From: Agarilytica sp045430285
GTDB taxonomy: Bacteria > Pseudomonadota > Gammaproteobacteria > Pseudomonadales > Cellvibrionaceae
Length of the DNA stretch: 64,000 nucleotides
Direction of reading: 5' to 3'
Assembly: GCA_045430285.1 (NCBI GenBank)
Contig: JAILXV010000001.1
Location: 372,001-436,000, forward strand
Below the pieces are notes generated by a model. That model was not told the DNA's origin. It worked only from the letters and a program-made list of their open reading frames with translations, and searched no databases. Position 1 is the stretch's first letter. The number at the start of each line of letters is the position of its first letter. A program made the translations under genes and the position numbers. Below, piece after piece: positions 45,551-54,288 of this stretch.

Positions 45551-47629
45551 TTATTCAGTTGTGCTCTTGCTGTTTTCTGTTTCTTTTTCTTTCATGGCTT
45601 TGACGTAACCACTGTAAGTCTCATCTAGTTTAAATGGCGATTTCGCCATTTTTTCATATATATCGTCAATGAATTGATTGAAATGACGCGCGCCAATTTC
45701 AATTTGGTTTTTAAGCGCTTCTTCGGAAGTACAATACATACTGTTTTCGACAATACAGCCGAAAAATGTATTGAATGAGCCTCTCAGTAAAAAATGGGAT
45801 ATGAGATCATTGTCTTTTCCAATGATGCGATATGCTCTGCGTAATTCGTGGTAAAGCTCTGAATTATTCGAAATGTTCGTTGAAATCTTTACTTTGTCCT
45901 GAATGGAATAGAAGTATTTAAGGAGGTCTTGTTCGTTTTTATTTTCGAATATATCGTTCTTTTGATAATGAAAATGACTTTCTTTTATATCTTTGACTTC
46001 TTTTTCTATGTCAACTTCTTTACAGTCATCCAACTCCGATAAGTGGATGGACTCTGTGCCTTCGATATAGGCGCCGTTGTTTGTATTGATACAACGAAGG
46101 TTCGGAAACATCGGTTTAATGAGTTTTAAATATCGTTCAACCGAAATACGCGCCATATTGAGCGTTGGCATTGCCATTACCTCGCCACCAAAATTTCCTT
46201 TACACGGCATTGCACGATTCTCATCGTAGATTGTGTAATCAATTTTTTCTTTCTTAGCGAAAGCTTCCATTTCATTGTAAACACTGTGCTTCGAGTGATG
46301 TTTTTCTGCTTCTTTAACGCCGAAGTCGACACCAATCAGGTGAATATTCTCGAAACCCATTGAAACCGCGAACGATAAACCACAATTAGCAACGGTCGGG
46401 TTACAGTAGACGAGTTCGTTTACCTTTTGCGGATGGTAATAGTCGTGTACGAGCGATCCGCCAGCGTCATTCGCCTTGATAGCGTAGCATGCGTCGGGAA
46501 ATCCCTTAATTGTCTCTGGCGCAACCGTATGTAAACACAACAAGGTGATGTCATTTCGTTCGTCATTTTTTGAAAAGTGGCGAATGACATCGTTAACCAT
46601 AATGCAGCGTTCCATTTCTACATGAAAGTCGGGCTTTATTCCCATTCTTAATAGGGAGCTCAGTCCTGTACCGCAAGACATTATGATTGCGTTATCTCGG
46701 TTTCTCTCTATATAGCTTTGGTGCTCATCTAAAGAGGGCCCGTTGCCTATAAGTAAAAGTCGAGGTTTCCGTTGATGGCTTTTCCTATTGATAAATACGG
46801 CACTGTCAGACTTAAGATTGTGGTAAGCATGTGCCAAACCAATTTGTTCATCGTCAAAATATCCTAGACCGCCAACATAGGCGCGTAGTTCTTTCTGGTA
46901 GACGTCTATAAAGTCGATTTCAACTTTTCGCATTGTGTGGCGATACACGTAAGTAAACATTTGTGAATGTAGCCCTATTTTTTGCAGACTACTTTCCATC
47001 TGGGCTAGTGCAAGTCGTGGTTCTGTGCCGACACAAATAGAGATTGAATGATTACTTTGACGGAAATAATCTAATATCGGTGTCCAATCGAGTACGTGCA
47101 TTGAGCCATGAAATGTATCGATACACTTTTCATAGATCACGATATTTTGAATATCGAATTCCTTTACCAGAGTCTCTATGTGATAGCCAAGCCCGACGCC
47201 TGTCACGATTAACGATGTAATGAAATCAGGCGTTTCGGTGATCCGTTCGGCTTGATTCTCTTCATATTCATCCACGAGCGCATTTAAACTCGGAATATGA
47301 ATATGCTCAGGGTTATAGGCTTTATTACGTGTAACGCGAAGTCTTCGGACCTTACTGCTTTTGCGAAATAGGTCGACTTGTTTTCGGCAGAAATCACTAG
47401 GGATATCGTTGTATAAATAGTGCCGTTCCGCCTGATGAAGTAGGTTCACTTGATTGTTAGGGTCAATTCTTAAGGCCACATTTCCGGCTTCATGCTGCGA
47501 CATGAGTTTATGGACCATAGGCATACGTTCTTTAAATAGCTCGAGGTTCTTTGCATACAGCAGGTTCATTTGCATTTGAATCTTCTGTAATTCAGCTTGT
47601 TGAATCAGCTGCTGTAGCGCCTCAGACAT
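45551..47629 (-). CDS. maf: Maf-family flagellin glycosyltransferase
   Basis: Maf (motility-associated factor) proteins transfer activated nonulosonic acids onto Ser/Thr of flagellin in the cytoplasm. The 692-residue product has the MAF/DUF115 core: FDIQNIVIYEKCIDTF, RKPRLLLIGNGPSLDEHQ, IIMSCGTGLSSLLRMGIKPD, FHVEMERC, PTVANCGLSFAVSMGFENIH and LIGVDFGVKEAEKHHSKH. Length matches the large Maf form. It lies directly upstream of the PhyH-GSCFA gene (146-base gap) and next to flagellin 2. The flagellin as acceptor is family knowledge plus position. Confidence 0.9.
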   Translation of the reverse strand: MSEALQQLIQQAELQKIQMQMNLLYAKNLELFKERMPMVHKLMSQHEAGNVALRIDPNNQVNLLHQAERHYLYNDIPSDFCRKQVDLFRKSSKVRRLRVTRNKAYNPEHIHIPSLNALVDEYEENQAERITETPDFITSLIVTGVGLGYHIETLVKEFDIQNIVIYEKCIDTFHGSMHVLDWTPILDYFRQSNHSISICVGTEPRLALAQMESSLQKIGLHSQMFTYVYRHTMRKVEIDFIDVYQKELRAYVGGLGYFDDEQIGLAHAYHNLKSDSAVFINRKSHQRKPRLLLIGNGPSLDEHQSYIERNRDNAIIMSCGTGLSSLLRMGIKPDFHVEMERCIMVNDVIRHFSKNDERNDITLLCLHTVAPETIKGFPDACYAIKANDAGGSLVHDYYHPQKVNELVYCNPTVANCGLSFAVSMGFENIHLIGVDFGVKEAEKHHSKHSVYNEMEAFAKKEKIDYTIYDENRAMPCKGNFGGEVMAMPTLNMARISVERYLKLIKPMFPNLRCINTNNGAYIEGTESIHLSELDDCKEVDIEKEVKDIKESHFHYQKNDIFENKNEQDLLKYFYSIQDKVKISTNISNNSELYHELRRAYRIIGKDNDLISHFLLRGSFNTFFGCIVENSMYCTSEEALKNQIEIGARHFNQFIDDIYEKMAKSPFKLDETYSGYVKAMKEKETENSKSTTE

Positions 47630-48217
47630 GTGCTTATACCCTAAATATGGATTATGTTAATTTTAGTTGGAAAATCAGCGGTGCTTTTTAAATATTTGCC
47701 TCGCTTCCGTTTGTAAAATTTTGGCGGATTTTATAATCAGACGATTAGAAGCAATTTGAATACCATTTTCGGCCAGAGTTGAGATGAGTCATGAGCATAT
47801 GTCAGTAAATACTCTTCTTCCCGTATTCTATGGTGGCCTTTTTGTTGGGACGAATGCGTTGTGAATGGGATTATTAATAAAGCTTAATGCATTTTGGTAT
47901 AAAAACTCAGTTTTTAAATACGATGTTTATAAGCCGGTTTTTTTATCAGTTCTTTTTGTTCTTGATTTAGTGTTATTTAGTAGATCAAGGAATAGGGTGG
48001 TCGCTAGTATGTTTGTAAGCTGTTGAAATTTAACAATAAATTGTATTTTGTGTCTTTTCCTATATAGGTAAAAAAACTGTAAGTTTTCCCTAAAGTTTAA
48101 TTTCAGTGCGTCGATAACGATTTACAAGGAGCTAAGAGGTTGTCCTCTTTCCTAAAACTGATCAAGCTAGTCGAAGTATAAGACTGGCATTCGAAAACAA
48201 ACTTTGGGAGGCTTATC
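47630..48217. other. AT-rich intergenic region between maf and flagellin 2
   Basis: These 588 bases lie between divergent genes. The right end holds the sigma28 promoter of flagellin 2 and a 100-base leader with a hairpin (AAGAGG-TTGT-CCTCTT at 48134-48149) and a strong GGGAGG ribosome site. The left 400 bases should hold the maf promoter, but no clear box or small gene was recognised. Confidence 0.5.
48091..48117 (+). promoter_or_regulatory. Sigma28 (FliA) promoter of flagellin 2
   Basis: TAAA, 15 bases, GTCGATAA: one mismatch to TAAA-N15-GCCGATAA. It ends 100 bases before the ATG. No sigma54 site is present, unlike flagellin 1. Confidence 0.88.
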
Positions 48218-49960
48218 ATGCCTTTAGTAGTTAACAGTAATATTGCTTCACTGAATGCCCAGCGTCAGTTGCTTCAGTCCGGTCAAGACCTGGATAAAGC
48301 AAGTGAGCGACTAGCTTCGGGTAAGCGCATCAACTCCGCAGCGGATGACGCGGCGGGTCTTGCAATCACCAACCGCCAAACATCTACGATTCGTGGTTTG
48401 GACCAAGCGGTTCGAAACGCAAATGACGGTATATCACTTATTCAAACCGCTGAAGGTGCGTTAGACGAAACGACTAACATCTTGCAACGTATGCGGGAAT
48501 TGGCCATTCAGTCTGCTAACGGCATTTATTCAGATACGGACCGCGCGACACTGAACGCCGAGGTACAACAACTTAAAGCTGAAGTTGACCGTATCGCGGA
48601 TTCAACGTCTTTTAACGGCCAGAACATCCTTGATGGTTCATTGGGCGATGTGGCATTACAAGTGGGTTCAAATGCGAATCAAACTATTGAGTTTGGTATC
48701 GACGGATTTAGCTCATCAAGCCTAGGTGGTGCAGGTGGTGACCTAATCGGTGAAGCCTTGACGAATGGTACGGGCGACCTGTTTTCAGTAACGGCAGACG
48801 AAATTAGTATCAATGATGTATCTATTTCATCACTCACTTCGGCTAGTACATTAAACGAAGCACTTGATACGTTAAATGCTGACCTTGATGGAAAGGGTGC
48901 AGAAGTTTCCGCGCTTGTTTCTCATGAAGCGGCTGGTGCAGGTGACGGTTCTTTGGTGGCCGGTACAGATACAATGACCATTGCGGTTACAGATGGCGAC
49001 GGAAATGCACAGTCCTATATTTTGACAGATACAGCGAATATGGATGAGTTAGTCGATAAGATTAACGCAGAAACTTCTGTTTCAGCCACATTAACCGATT
49101 CTGGTAAGTTGGTGTTAAGCCAAGAAAATGTTGTATCAATTACGGTTACAGATAATACAACAAGTGATGAAGCGACAGGTTTCACCAATACAGGCGCTGG
49201 CAATTTCTCATTGGTGTTCAATGATACAAGTACCGGTGGTGATGGCGTTAAAATTGAGACCCTTACGGGTGCAGTGACAGCCACAATCGACGCGCTAGGA
49301 TTGAACTACAGCGATGATGATGGCAACGTTCTTGGTAATAACTTAACCGCAAACGCTTCCAACGATATCAATGCCGGCGACCTGGTTATCAATGGTGTTG
49401 AAATTGGTAAAATCGAAGCGGGTACAGGTACTGCTGAGACAATCACTGAAGTCATTGATGAAATCAACAAGTTGAGTGCTGACACGGGTGTTGTTGCATT
49501 CGAAGCAGGCTCTGGCTCTAACGATACAATAGCCCTTCGGTCTACCACTGGTGATGCCATTTCAATTAAGTATGGTGAAAACGCTACGGACGCTAACGTG
49601 CTGGCCATAACGGGGCTGTCTGAGCAAAACGCGGCGGTGGGCGCAGGTTCAATTGCGGGGGTCAATATCTCCACGGCTGCTTCAGCGCAATCGGCCATTG
49701 ACACGATTGATACCGCCCTGGAGCAGATAAACGAAACGCGATCTGAACTGGGTGCGGTGAATAACCGGCTCGACTTTACGGTGTCTAACCTCTCGAATGT
49801 GAGTGAGAAAACATCGGCTGCGAGATCGCGAGTTCAGGATACTGACTTCGCATCTGAAACTGCGCAACTAAGTCGATCTCAGGTACTTCAGCAGGCATCA
49901 CAAGCCATGCTGGCTCAAGCAAATGCGAGACCACAGCAGGTACTATCACTCCTACAGTAG
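48218..49960 (+). CDS. fliC: Flagellin 2 (sigma28-driven)
   Basis: The 580-residue filament subunit is a close paralogue of flagellin 1. It shares MPLVVNSNIASLNAQRQL, SGKRINSAADDAAGLAITN and DGISLIQTAEGALDETTNIL at the N-terminus, and QINETRSELGAVNNRLDF, SNVSEKTSAARSRVQDTDFA and QASQAMLAQANARPQQVLSL at the C-terminus. The middle is more diverged but has the same flagellin-IN repeats (NDINAGDLVINGVEIGKI). It is driven by sigma28, so it should be expressed late and is probably the main filament protein. FlaG, FliD and FliS genes follow. Confidence 0.96.
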   Translation: MPLVVNSNIASLNAQRQLLQSGQDLDKASERLASGKRINSAADDAAGLAITNRQTSTIRGLDQAVRNANDGISLIQTAEGALDETTNILQRMRELAIQSANGIYSDTDRATLNAEVQQLKAEVDRIADSTSFNGQNILDGSLGDVALQVGSNANQTIEFGIDGFSSSSLGGAGGDLIGEALTNGTGDLFSVTADEISINDVSISSLTSASTLNEALDTLNADLDGKGAEVSALVSHEAAGAGDGSLVAGTDTMTIAVTDGDGNAQSYILTDTANMDELVDKINAETSVSATLTDSGKLVLSQENVVSITVTDNTTSDEATGFTNTGAGNFSLVFNDTSTGGDGVKIETLTGAVTATIDALGLNYSDDDGNVLGNNLTANASNDINAGDLVINGVEIGKIEAGTGTAETITEVIDEINKLSADTGVVAFEAGSGSNDTIALRSTTGDAISIKYGENATDANVLAITGLSEQNAAVGAGSIAGVNISTAASAQSAIDTIDTALEQINETRSELGAVNNRLDFTVSNLSNVSEKTSAARSRVQDTDFASETAQLSRSQVLQQASQAMLAQANARPQQVLSLLQ

Positions 49961-49989
49961 TCGAGTTAAGTTAGTCGTTGAAAACGAAC

Positions 49990-50020
49990 TTTAGCCGGTA
50001 GCAATACTGGCTAAAGTTTT
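49990..50020 (+). terminator. Hairpin between flagellin 2 and flaG
   Basis: TTTAGCCGGTA and TACTGGCTAAA pair over 11 bp with one G-T wobble around GCAA, followed by GTTTT. It lies 30 bases after the flagellin stop and 20 before flaG. It probably terminates most transcripts, leaving partial read-through for flaG. Confidence 0.75.
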
Positions 50021-50039
50021 AACCAAGAGGGTTATACCC

Positions 50040-50426
50040 ATGAATGAAGTGAGAAGTTCTCAGATAGCTAGCCTTGGGCTGGCCAATTCTGCTTCATCGA
50101 AAGGGGCCAAAGAAACTCCTTCTACCGCTAGCGGCAAACCATTGCCGCAAGAAGCCGTAAAAGAGGAAAAGATTGAACAGTCCCAAAAGGACTCTCCATC
50201 GGCGAAGGACCTGCAGTCTGCAGTTGCCAACGTTGAAGGTTATGTTCAGTCAATGCAGAGAGATCTGCAGTTTACGGTGGACGAGGACCTAGATCAGACC
50301 GTTGTTAAGGTCTTAGATAGTGACTCGGGCGAAATCATTCGTCAGATTCCAGAAGCAATATTCTTGGAATTGGCACGAAGGTTGAAGGACGATGGAGAGT
50401 TTCGTCTTCTTAATGCGCTAGGGTAA
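50040..50426 (+). CDS. flaG: Flagellar filament-length protein FlaG
   Basis: FlaG proteins affect filament length and attachment in polar flagellates. The 128-residue product has a disordered Ser/Lys/Glu-rich first half and the FlaG domain after residue 65: VEGYVQSMQRDLQFTVDEDL, TVVKVLDSDSGEIIRQIPEA and LELARRLKDDGEFRLLN. AGAGGG precedes the ATG. The coding sequence contains an 18-base perfect palindrome at 50131-50148 matching the element upstream of flgB. A strong terminator follows. Confidence 0.93.
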   Translation: MNEVRSSQIASLGLANSASSKGAKETPSTASGKPLPQEAVKEEKIEQSQKDSPSAKDLQSAVANVEGYVQSMQRDLQFTVDEDLDQTVVKVLDSDSGEIIRQIPEAIFLELARRLKDDGEFRLLNALG

Positions 50427-50451
50427 TTCTTACAGCGCCATTGTCGACTGC

Positions 50452-50480
50452 AGACGCTCGAGTGATTCGAGCGTCTTTTT
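50452..50480 (+). terminator. Rho-independent terminator of flaG
   Basis: AGACGCTCGA and TCGAGCGTCT form a perfect 10-bp stem around GTGAT, followed by four more T residues. It lies 25 bases after flaG. Confidence 0.93.
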
Positions 50481-50645
50481 GTGGTTGTATATGCTTTAAG
50501 GCATAAAAGATTAATGGCTCCAAACTTTTAATTCCTTTAGATGAATTGATAAGTGACGATACTGATATAGAGATAGGAGCAGAAACTGCTAATTTGTTAA
50601 ACGTTCTATAAAACAGTGCAACGTAAGGTGCTGGAGTAGGTTCAA

Positions 50646-52742
50646 ATGATAGATAACAATATTATTCAATCCTTGGGTGTCGGTTCTGGCATCGACACGA
50701 ATAATCTTGTTAAGCAGTTGACGGAGATCGAACGAGCTGCGCCCCAAGAGCGCATTGATAGCAAACGGGAATTGGCTGAAACCCAGATTTCAGATTTCGG
50801 TTTGTTGACGAGTGCGCTTTCTACCTTGCAAGACGCAGCTGAAGCGTTGACGGACCCTGAAGCCTTATTCAGTAAGTCCGCCTCATTCACCGAGAGCGAC
50901 GCTCTAGTTCCCACCAGTTTAGATACCGATGTGCCAGCAGGCACATACGCATTTACCGTGGATCAGGTTGCGCAAGCGCAATCGCTCGCATTTACGGGGT
51001 TTTCGGATCCAACCGATGCTGTTGGTGAAGGTACACTGACCTTTAATTTTGGTGAGTGGGAGCGCGATGGCAATGGTGACATTGATACCGGCGCTGGCAC
51101 GCCCTTTGTTCAAGATACCGAACACGAATCCACTACGATCACCATAGACAGTTCAAATAATTCATTGAATGGTCTACGTGATGCTATTAATGCTGCTGAC
51201 TTCGGCGTCTCAGCGACCGTGGTCTTTGATGGCACAGACTATCACCTTGCGTTATTGGCTACGTCAGGAAACGAAAACCAGCTCGAGATCGTCGCATCTG
51301 AAGATGGTGGCTCGCCCACTAATACAGATTCCAGTGACCTTTCTCGTTTTGCCTTTAATACTGATATTACAAGCTATGAAGCCCTTGAAACACAGGGTGG
51401 TCAAGACGCAATTGTGACCATCAATGGTCTAAGTGTTAATCGCTCATCCAATACGATCGACGATATTGTGGATGGCTTAACCCTAGATATATTGGCTGAA
51501 ACTGAAGTTGGCGAGACAGTGACCGTCACCGTTAGTGATGACAAAGAATTTGCTGAGCAAAATATACGGACCTTTGTGGATTCATTTAATGCCTTTTTGG
51601 AAGCGGTTGATCCAATATTTGGTACCCGAGAGGAAGAAGATGAAGACGGGGATACGGAAATCATTCAGGGCTCATTGGCGAACGACGGGTTAGCAAAATC
51701 CGTGATCAGTCAGATTAGAGCCTTAGTGGCTTCGTCTGTAACTGGACTCAGCGATGATGCCGTTTTTACCTCGTTAACCAATATCGGTATTCGTACAGAA
51801 TTAGATGGTACATTAAGTATTGATGAAGATGATTTCGAAAGTGCTTTTGATGATAATTTTGAGGATATTCAAAAATTATTAGCACCGCTTACCATATCGG
51901 ATTCAGAAGATATTACGATCAATAGTTACAACGACAATACGCAGCCAGGTGAATACGATATCGTTGTGACGCAGGCACCTTCACAAGGCTTGTATGAGGG
52001 CAGTGCGTTTGCGGGCATTTCTTTTCCTCTTGATACTTCCACAAAGACATATACTTTTATTGCGGAAGTAAACGGAACGACGTCTGGCACCATCACAATT
52101 CCTTCCGATACTTATGCAGATGAATCTGCGTTGGCGGGTGCAATTCAAACGGCTATTAATACGGATTCCGAGCTGGATGAAGCTGGAATATCAGTTACGG
52201 TCGCCTACGATTCTGATAGCGGTGGCCTGGATATCACCACTAATGCCTATGGCGATTCCACTAATTTTAATATCACAACCACAAGCGATGATAGCCGCGA
52301 CGAACTTGGTTTGATCGTTCAAGACGGTACGGCCGGTGACACAGCGGCGGGCACGGTTGATGGTACCGCAGGCTTCGGGTCAGCGAATGTATTGTTGCCG
52401 ACTCTGGGTGAAGATGGAGAAGGCTTAGCCTTGGTGTTAGGTAATTCCGCGACCAGTGCAACAGTGAATTTTTCATTAGGTTTTGCTGGCGAGCTTGAAA
52501 GGCTGATCGATAACTTCCTTGATTCAGATGGCCCTATTGCGCTGAGGGAAGATACGCTAGACGATACGATAGACGGTCTTGATGAAGATGAAGAGGACTT
52601 GGATAGACGGATATCTTCTTATGAAGAACGATTAATTCAGCAATATATCGCCATGGAACGTATTATTGGCTCGCTTAATTCTTCGGGGTCTTTCTTGGAT
52701 AACCTTATTAATACACTTCCATTTACAGCCAATAATAAATAA
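50646..52742 (+). CDS. fliD: Filament cap protein FliD (HAP2), enlarged form
   Basis: FliD caps the filament and folds exported flagellin. The 698-residue protein has the FliD N-domain (QSLGVGSGIDTNNLVKQL, RIDSKRELAETQISDFG, VDQVAQAQSLAFTGF), the central part with flagellin-IN-like repeats (DITINSYNDNTQPGEYDIVV, GTTSGTITIPSDTYADESAL), and the C-domain ending in a coiled coil (DDTIDGLDEDEEDLDRRISS, EERLIQQYIAMERIIGSLN). It is longer than enteric FliD (about 470) because of the central part. GGAG precedes the ATG. No convincing flagellar promoter was found between the flaG terminator and this gene. Confidence 0.95.
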   Translation: MIDNNIIQSLGVGSGIDTNNLVKQLTEIERAAPQERIDSKRELAETQISDFGLLTSALSTLQDAAEALTDPEALFSKSASFTESDALVPTSLDTDVPAGTYAFTVDQVAQAQSLAFTGFSDPTDAVGEGTLTFNFGEWERDGNGDIDTGAGTPFVQDTEHESTTITIDSSNNSLNGLRDAINAADFGVSATVVFDGTDYHLALLATSGNENQLEIVASEDGGSPTNTDSSDLSRFAFNTDITSYEALETQGGQDAIVTINGLSVNRSSNTIDDIVDGLTLDILAETEVGETVTVTVSDDKEFAEQNIRTFVDSFNAFLEAVDPIFGTREEEDEDGDTEIIQGSLANDGLAKSVISQIRALVASSVTGLSDDAVFTSLTNIGIRTELDGTLSIDEDDFESAFDDNFEDIQKLLAPLTISDSEDITINSYNDNTQPGEYDIVVTQAPSQGLYEGSAFAGISFPLDTSTKTYTFIAEVNGTTSGTITIPSDTYADESALAGAIQTAINTDSELDEAGISVTVAYDSDSGGLDITTNAYGDSTNFNITTTSDDSRDELGLIVQDGTAGDTAAGTVDGTAGFGSANVLLPTLGEDGEGLALVLGNSATSATVNFSLGFAGELERLIDNFLDSDGPIALREDTLDDTIDGLDEDEEDLDRRISSYEERLIQQYIAMERIIGSLNSSGSFLDNLINTLPFTANNK

Positions 52743-52814
52743 AAACGACTAAAGCCACGCCAAATACCGCCGATACTATTAGTATTGTTAAGTGACATTG
52801 TTCGAGAGGTCGAA

Positions 52815-53192
52815 GTGAATTATCAAAGTGCTGCACAATCTTATAATGTTGTTAGGAATCAATCCGGCGTCGAAAATGCGTCACCTCACCGCTTAATTGA
52901 TATGTTATTCGAAGGCTTGCAAGAGCGGATTACACAAGCAAAAGGTGCAATTCAGTATAAAAATGTTGAAATGAAAGGCTCGCGAATTAACAGTGCGATC
53001 AGCATTATTAATGGCTTACGTGAAAACCTTAATACTGATGATGGTGGTGAAATCGCAGAGAACCTTGATGGGCTTTATATATACATTCAGAAAATTTTGG
53101 CTCAAGCCCATATCGAAAATAACGAGACCTTATTAACCGAAGCGTCTGAATTAATTGAAAATATTCACTCCGCTTGGCGCGAGATTGGTTAA
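52815..53192 (+). CDS. fliS: Flagellin export chaperone FliS, copy 1
   Basis: FliS binds the C-terminus of flagellin before export. The 125-residue helical protein has the family block NASPHRLIDMLFEGLQERI, SRINSAISIINGLRENLNTD, GGEIAENLDGLYIYIQ and the C-terminal ELIENIHSAWREI. The frame opens at a TTG at 52785, but the GTG at 52815 (N-terminus M-N-Y) has GAGAGG 5 bases upstream and is the better start. It follows fliD by 72 bases and is the most typical of three FliS-family genes here. Confidence 0.93.
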   Translation: MNYQSAAQSYNVVRNQSGVENASPHRLIDMLFEGLQERITQAKGAIQYKNVEMKGSRINSAISIINGLRENLNTDDGGEIAENLDGLYIYIQKILAQAHIENNETLLTEASELIENIHSAWREIG

Positions 53193-53334
53193 GCACTGTA
53201 TTTAATAGCCCTGTGCTGTGCACGCCGACGATCGTTCTAAAGCGACCCCTCTAAATAAGCGCGTCATTCACCTGCGGTGTCTGGCGCGTTTTACGTTTTA
53301 ATCCTCCATCTTCCCTTCTGTCTGGTTAAAAAAG

Positions 53335-53349
53335 TGGCACTAAACCTGC
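53335..53349 (+). promoter_or_regulatory. Sigma54 promoter of the second fliS-like gene
   Basis: TGGCACTAAACCTGC has a perfect -24 box (TGGCAC) and CTGC at -12 with correct spacing, 85 bases before the start at 53434. It makes the second FliS copy independent of fliD-fliS. Confidence 0.83.
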
Positions 53350-53433
53350 ATTTGTAATGTTGGGAAAGTTTCTAGTGTCAAGTTTTAGACATATTGACTG
53401 TAATAATTGAAAGACGAGTAAGAGGGTAGACAG

Positions 53434-53835
53434 ATGGCGATCCAACCAACATCGGCCGCACACACGCTTGAGCAAAATCAAGACGCTATTTCATCACATC
53501 AATTAATTTCATTGTTGATGGCAGGCGGGCTAGAGCGTATTGGCCAAGCACGCACTTCGTTGGCCGAAGGCAAAGACGAAGATGCTGAGATTCTAGTCAA
53601 TAAACTGATAGGCATCATTAATGGTTTGCGTAGCAGTTTAAACTTCGAGCAGGGCGGTGAAATTGCGTTGAACCTCGATAACTTATACACCTACATGTTG
53701 GAACGCATTGATGAGAGCGACAATAAAGAAAAAATTGAAGCCGTCAGTGAAGTAGGTGAGCTGCTCACGGAAGTGAAAGTGGGCTGGGACGATATGGATG
53801 TAAAAGTACCCGAAGTCGCTGAAAAAGCGTCGTGA
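53434..53835 (+). CDS. FliS-family chaperone, copy 2
   Basis: The 133-residue protein keeps the FliS pattern: SSHQLISLLMAGGLERIGQA, ILVNKLIGIINGLRSSLNFE, GGEIALNLDNLYTYMLERI and the C-terminal GELLTEVKVGWDDM. The N-terminal residues that bind flagellin differ from copy 1, and an acidic tail is added. It has its own sigma54 promoter, like flagellin 1, which suggests a chaperone matched to that flagellin or to another substrate. Assignment to FliS is by pattern; specificity is inference. Confidence 0.82.
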   Translation: MAIQPTSAAHTLEQNQDAISSHQLISLLMAGGLERIGQARTSLAEGKDEDAEILVNKLIGIINGLRSSLNFEQGGEIALNLDNLYTYMLERIDESDNKEKIEAVSEVGELLTEVKVGWDDMDVKVPEVAEKAS

Positions 53836-53902
53836 TTGACATAACAGTACCTTCTATTTCGATCGCCTAACGCGGCAGCGGTATTAAAAATAAATTACCC
53901 GC

Positions 53903-53929
53903 TAAAGCAAATCCATTTATTGCCGTTAT
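53903..53929 (+). promoter_or_regulatory. Possible sigma28 promoter of the FliT-like gene
   Basis: TAAA, 15 bases, GCCGTTAT: the -10 has 6 of 8 consensus bases and spacing is exact. It ends 35 bases before the start at 53965. It also contains a TTGCCG hexamer, so a regulator site is an alternative. Confidence 0.5.
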
Positions 53930-53964
53930 CTTAGTTGAGAACGACAATAATTGGAGTGATAGCG

Positions 53965-54222
53965 ATGTCGGTAGTAGCCGCAAGCCAATTTAAATTAGCA
54001 CGGGCGAGAAAAAGCCTGGAAAACGCTTATAAAGATGGCGACTGGGACGAAATAAAACGCTGGGATACAGAGCTAGCGAATTGCCTGAACGTATTGTTTG
54101 AAGAGGGCGACAGAGACGCTCATACGCTTATTAACCAGCTTGAAGGCGTATTAAACACCTATTCTAAAATAGTGGCGGAGTTACCTGAAGAGACGGCTAG
54201 GCGCTTTGTGCCTGACCGTTAG
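53965..54222 (+). CDS. Small helical flagellar protein, possible FliT-type chaperone
   Basis: This 85-residue protein is helical and charged (KLARARKSLENAYKDGDWDE, RWDTELANCLNVLFEEGDRD, LEGVLNTYSKIVAELP). In Pseudomonas a FliT-like gene occupies the place between fliS and fleQ, which fits here, but sequence evidence for FliT is weak. The frame opens at 53935, but the ATG at 53965 has GGAG 8 bases upstream. A possible sigma28 promoter precedes it. A 66-base gap separates it from the third fliS-like gene. Confidence 0.6.
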   Translation: MSVVAASQFKLARARKSLENAYKDGDWDEIKRWDTELANCLNVLFEEGDRDAHTLINQLEGVLNTYSKIVAELPEETARRFVPDR

Positions 54223-54288
54223 ACGGTGTCTCCCGAATTTCAGATGATTTGCTAAACTGAAAGAGCAACCCACTAAGACGCGTGTCCT

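Noticed and set aside
28769..47629. The glycosylation island as a mobile element
   Set aside because: No integrase, transposase or terminal repeats were found; the flanking flagellin genes are paralogues, not transposon ends.
50577..50592. GG-N10-GC spacing upstream of fliD (AGGAGCAGAAACTGC)
   Set aside because: Only the GG and GC pairs fit; the -24 box lacks TGGCA and the -12 box reads CTGC. Too weak to call a sigma54 promoter.
53211..53300. Possible terminator after the first fliS
   Set aside because: GCGC/GCGC and CACC/GGTG arms can pair but with large internal loops; not convincing.
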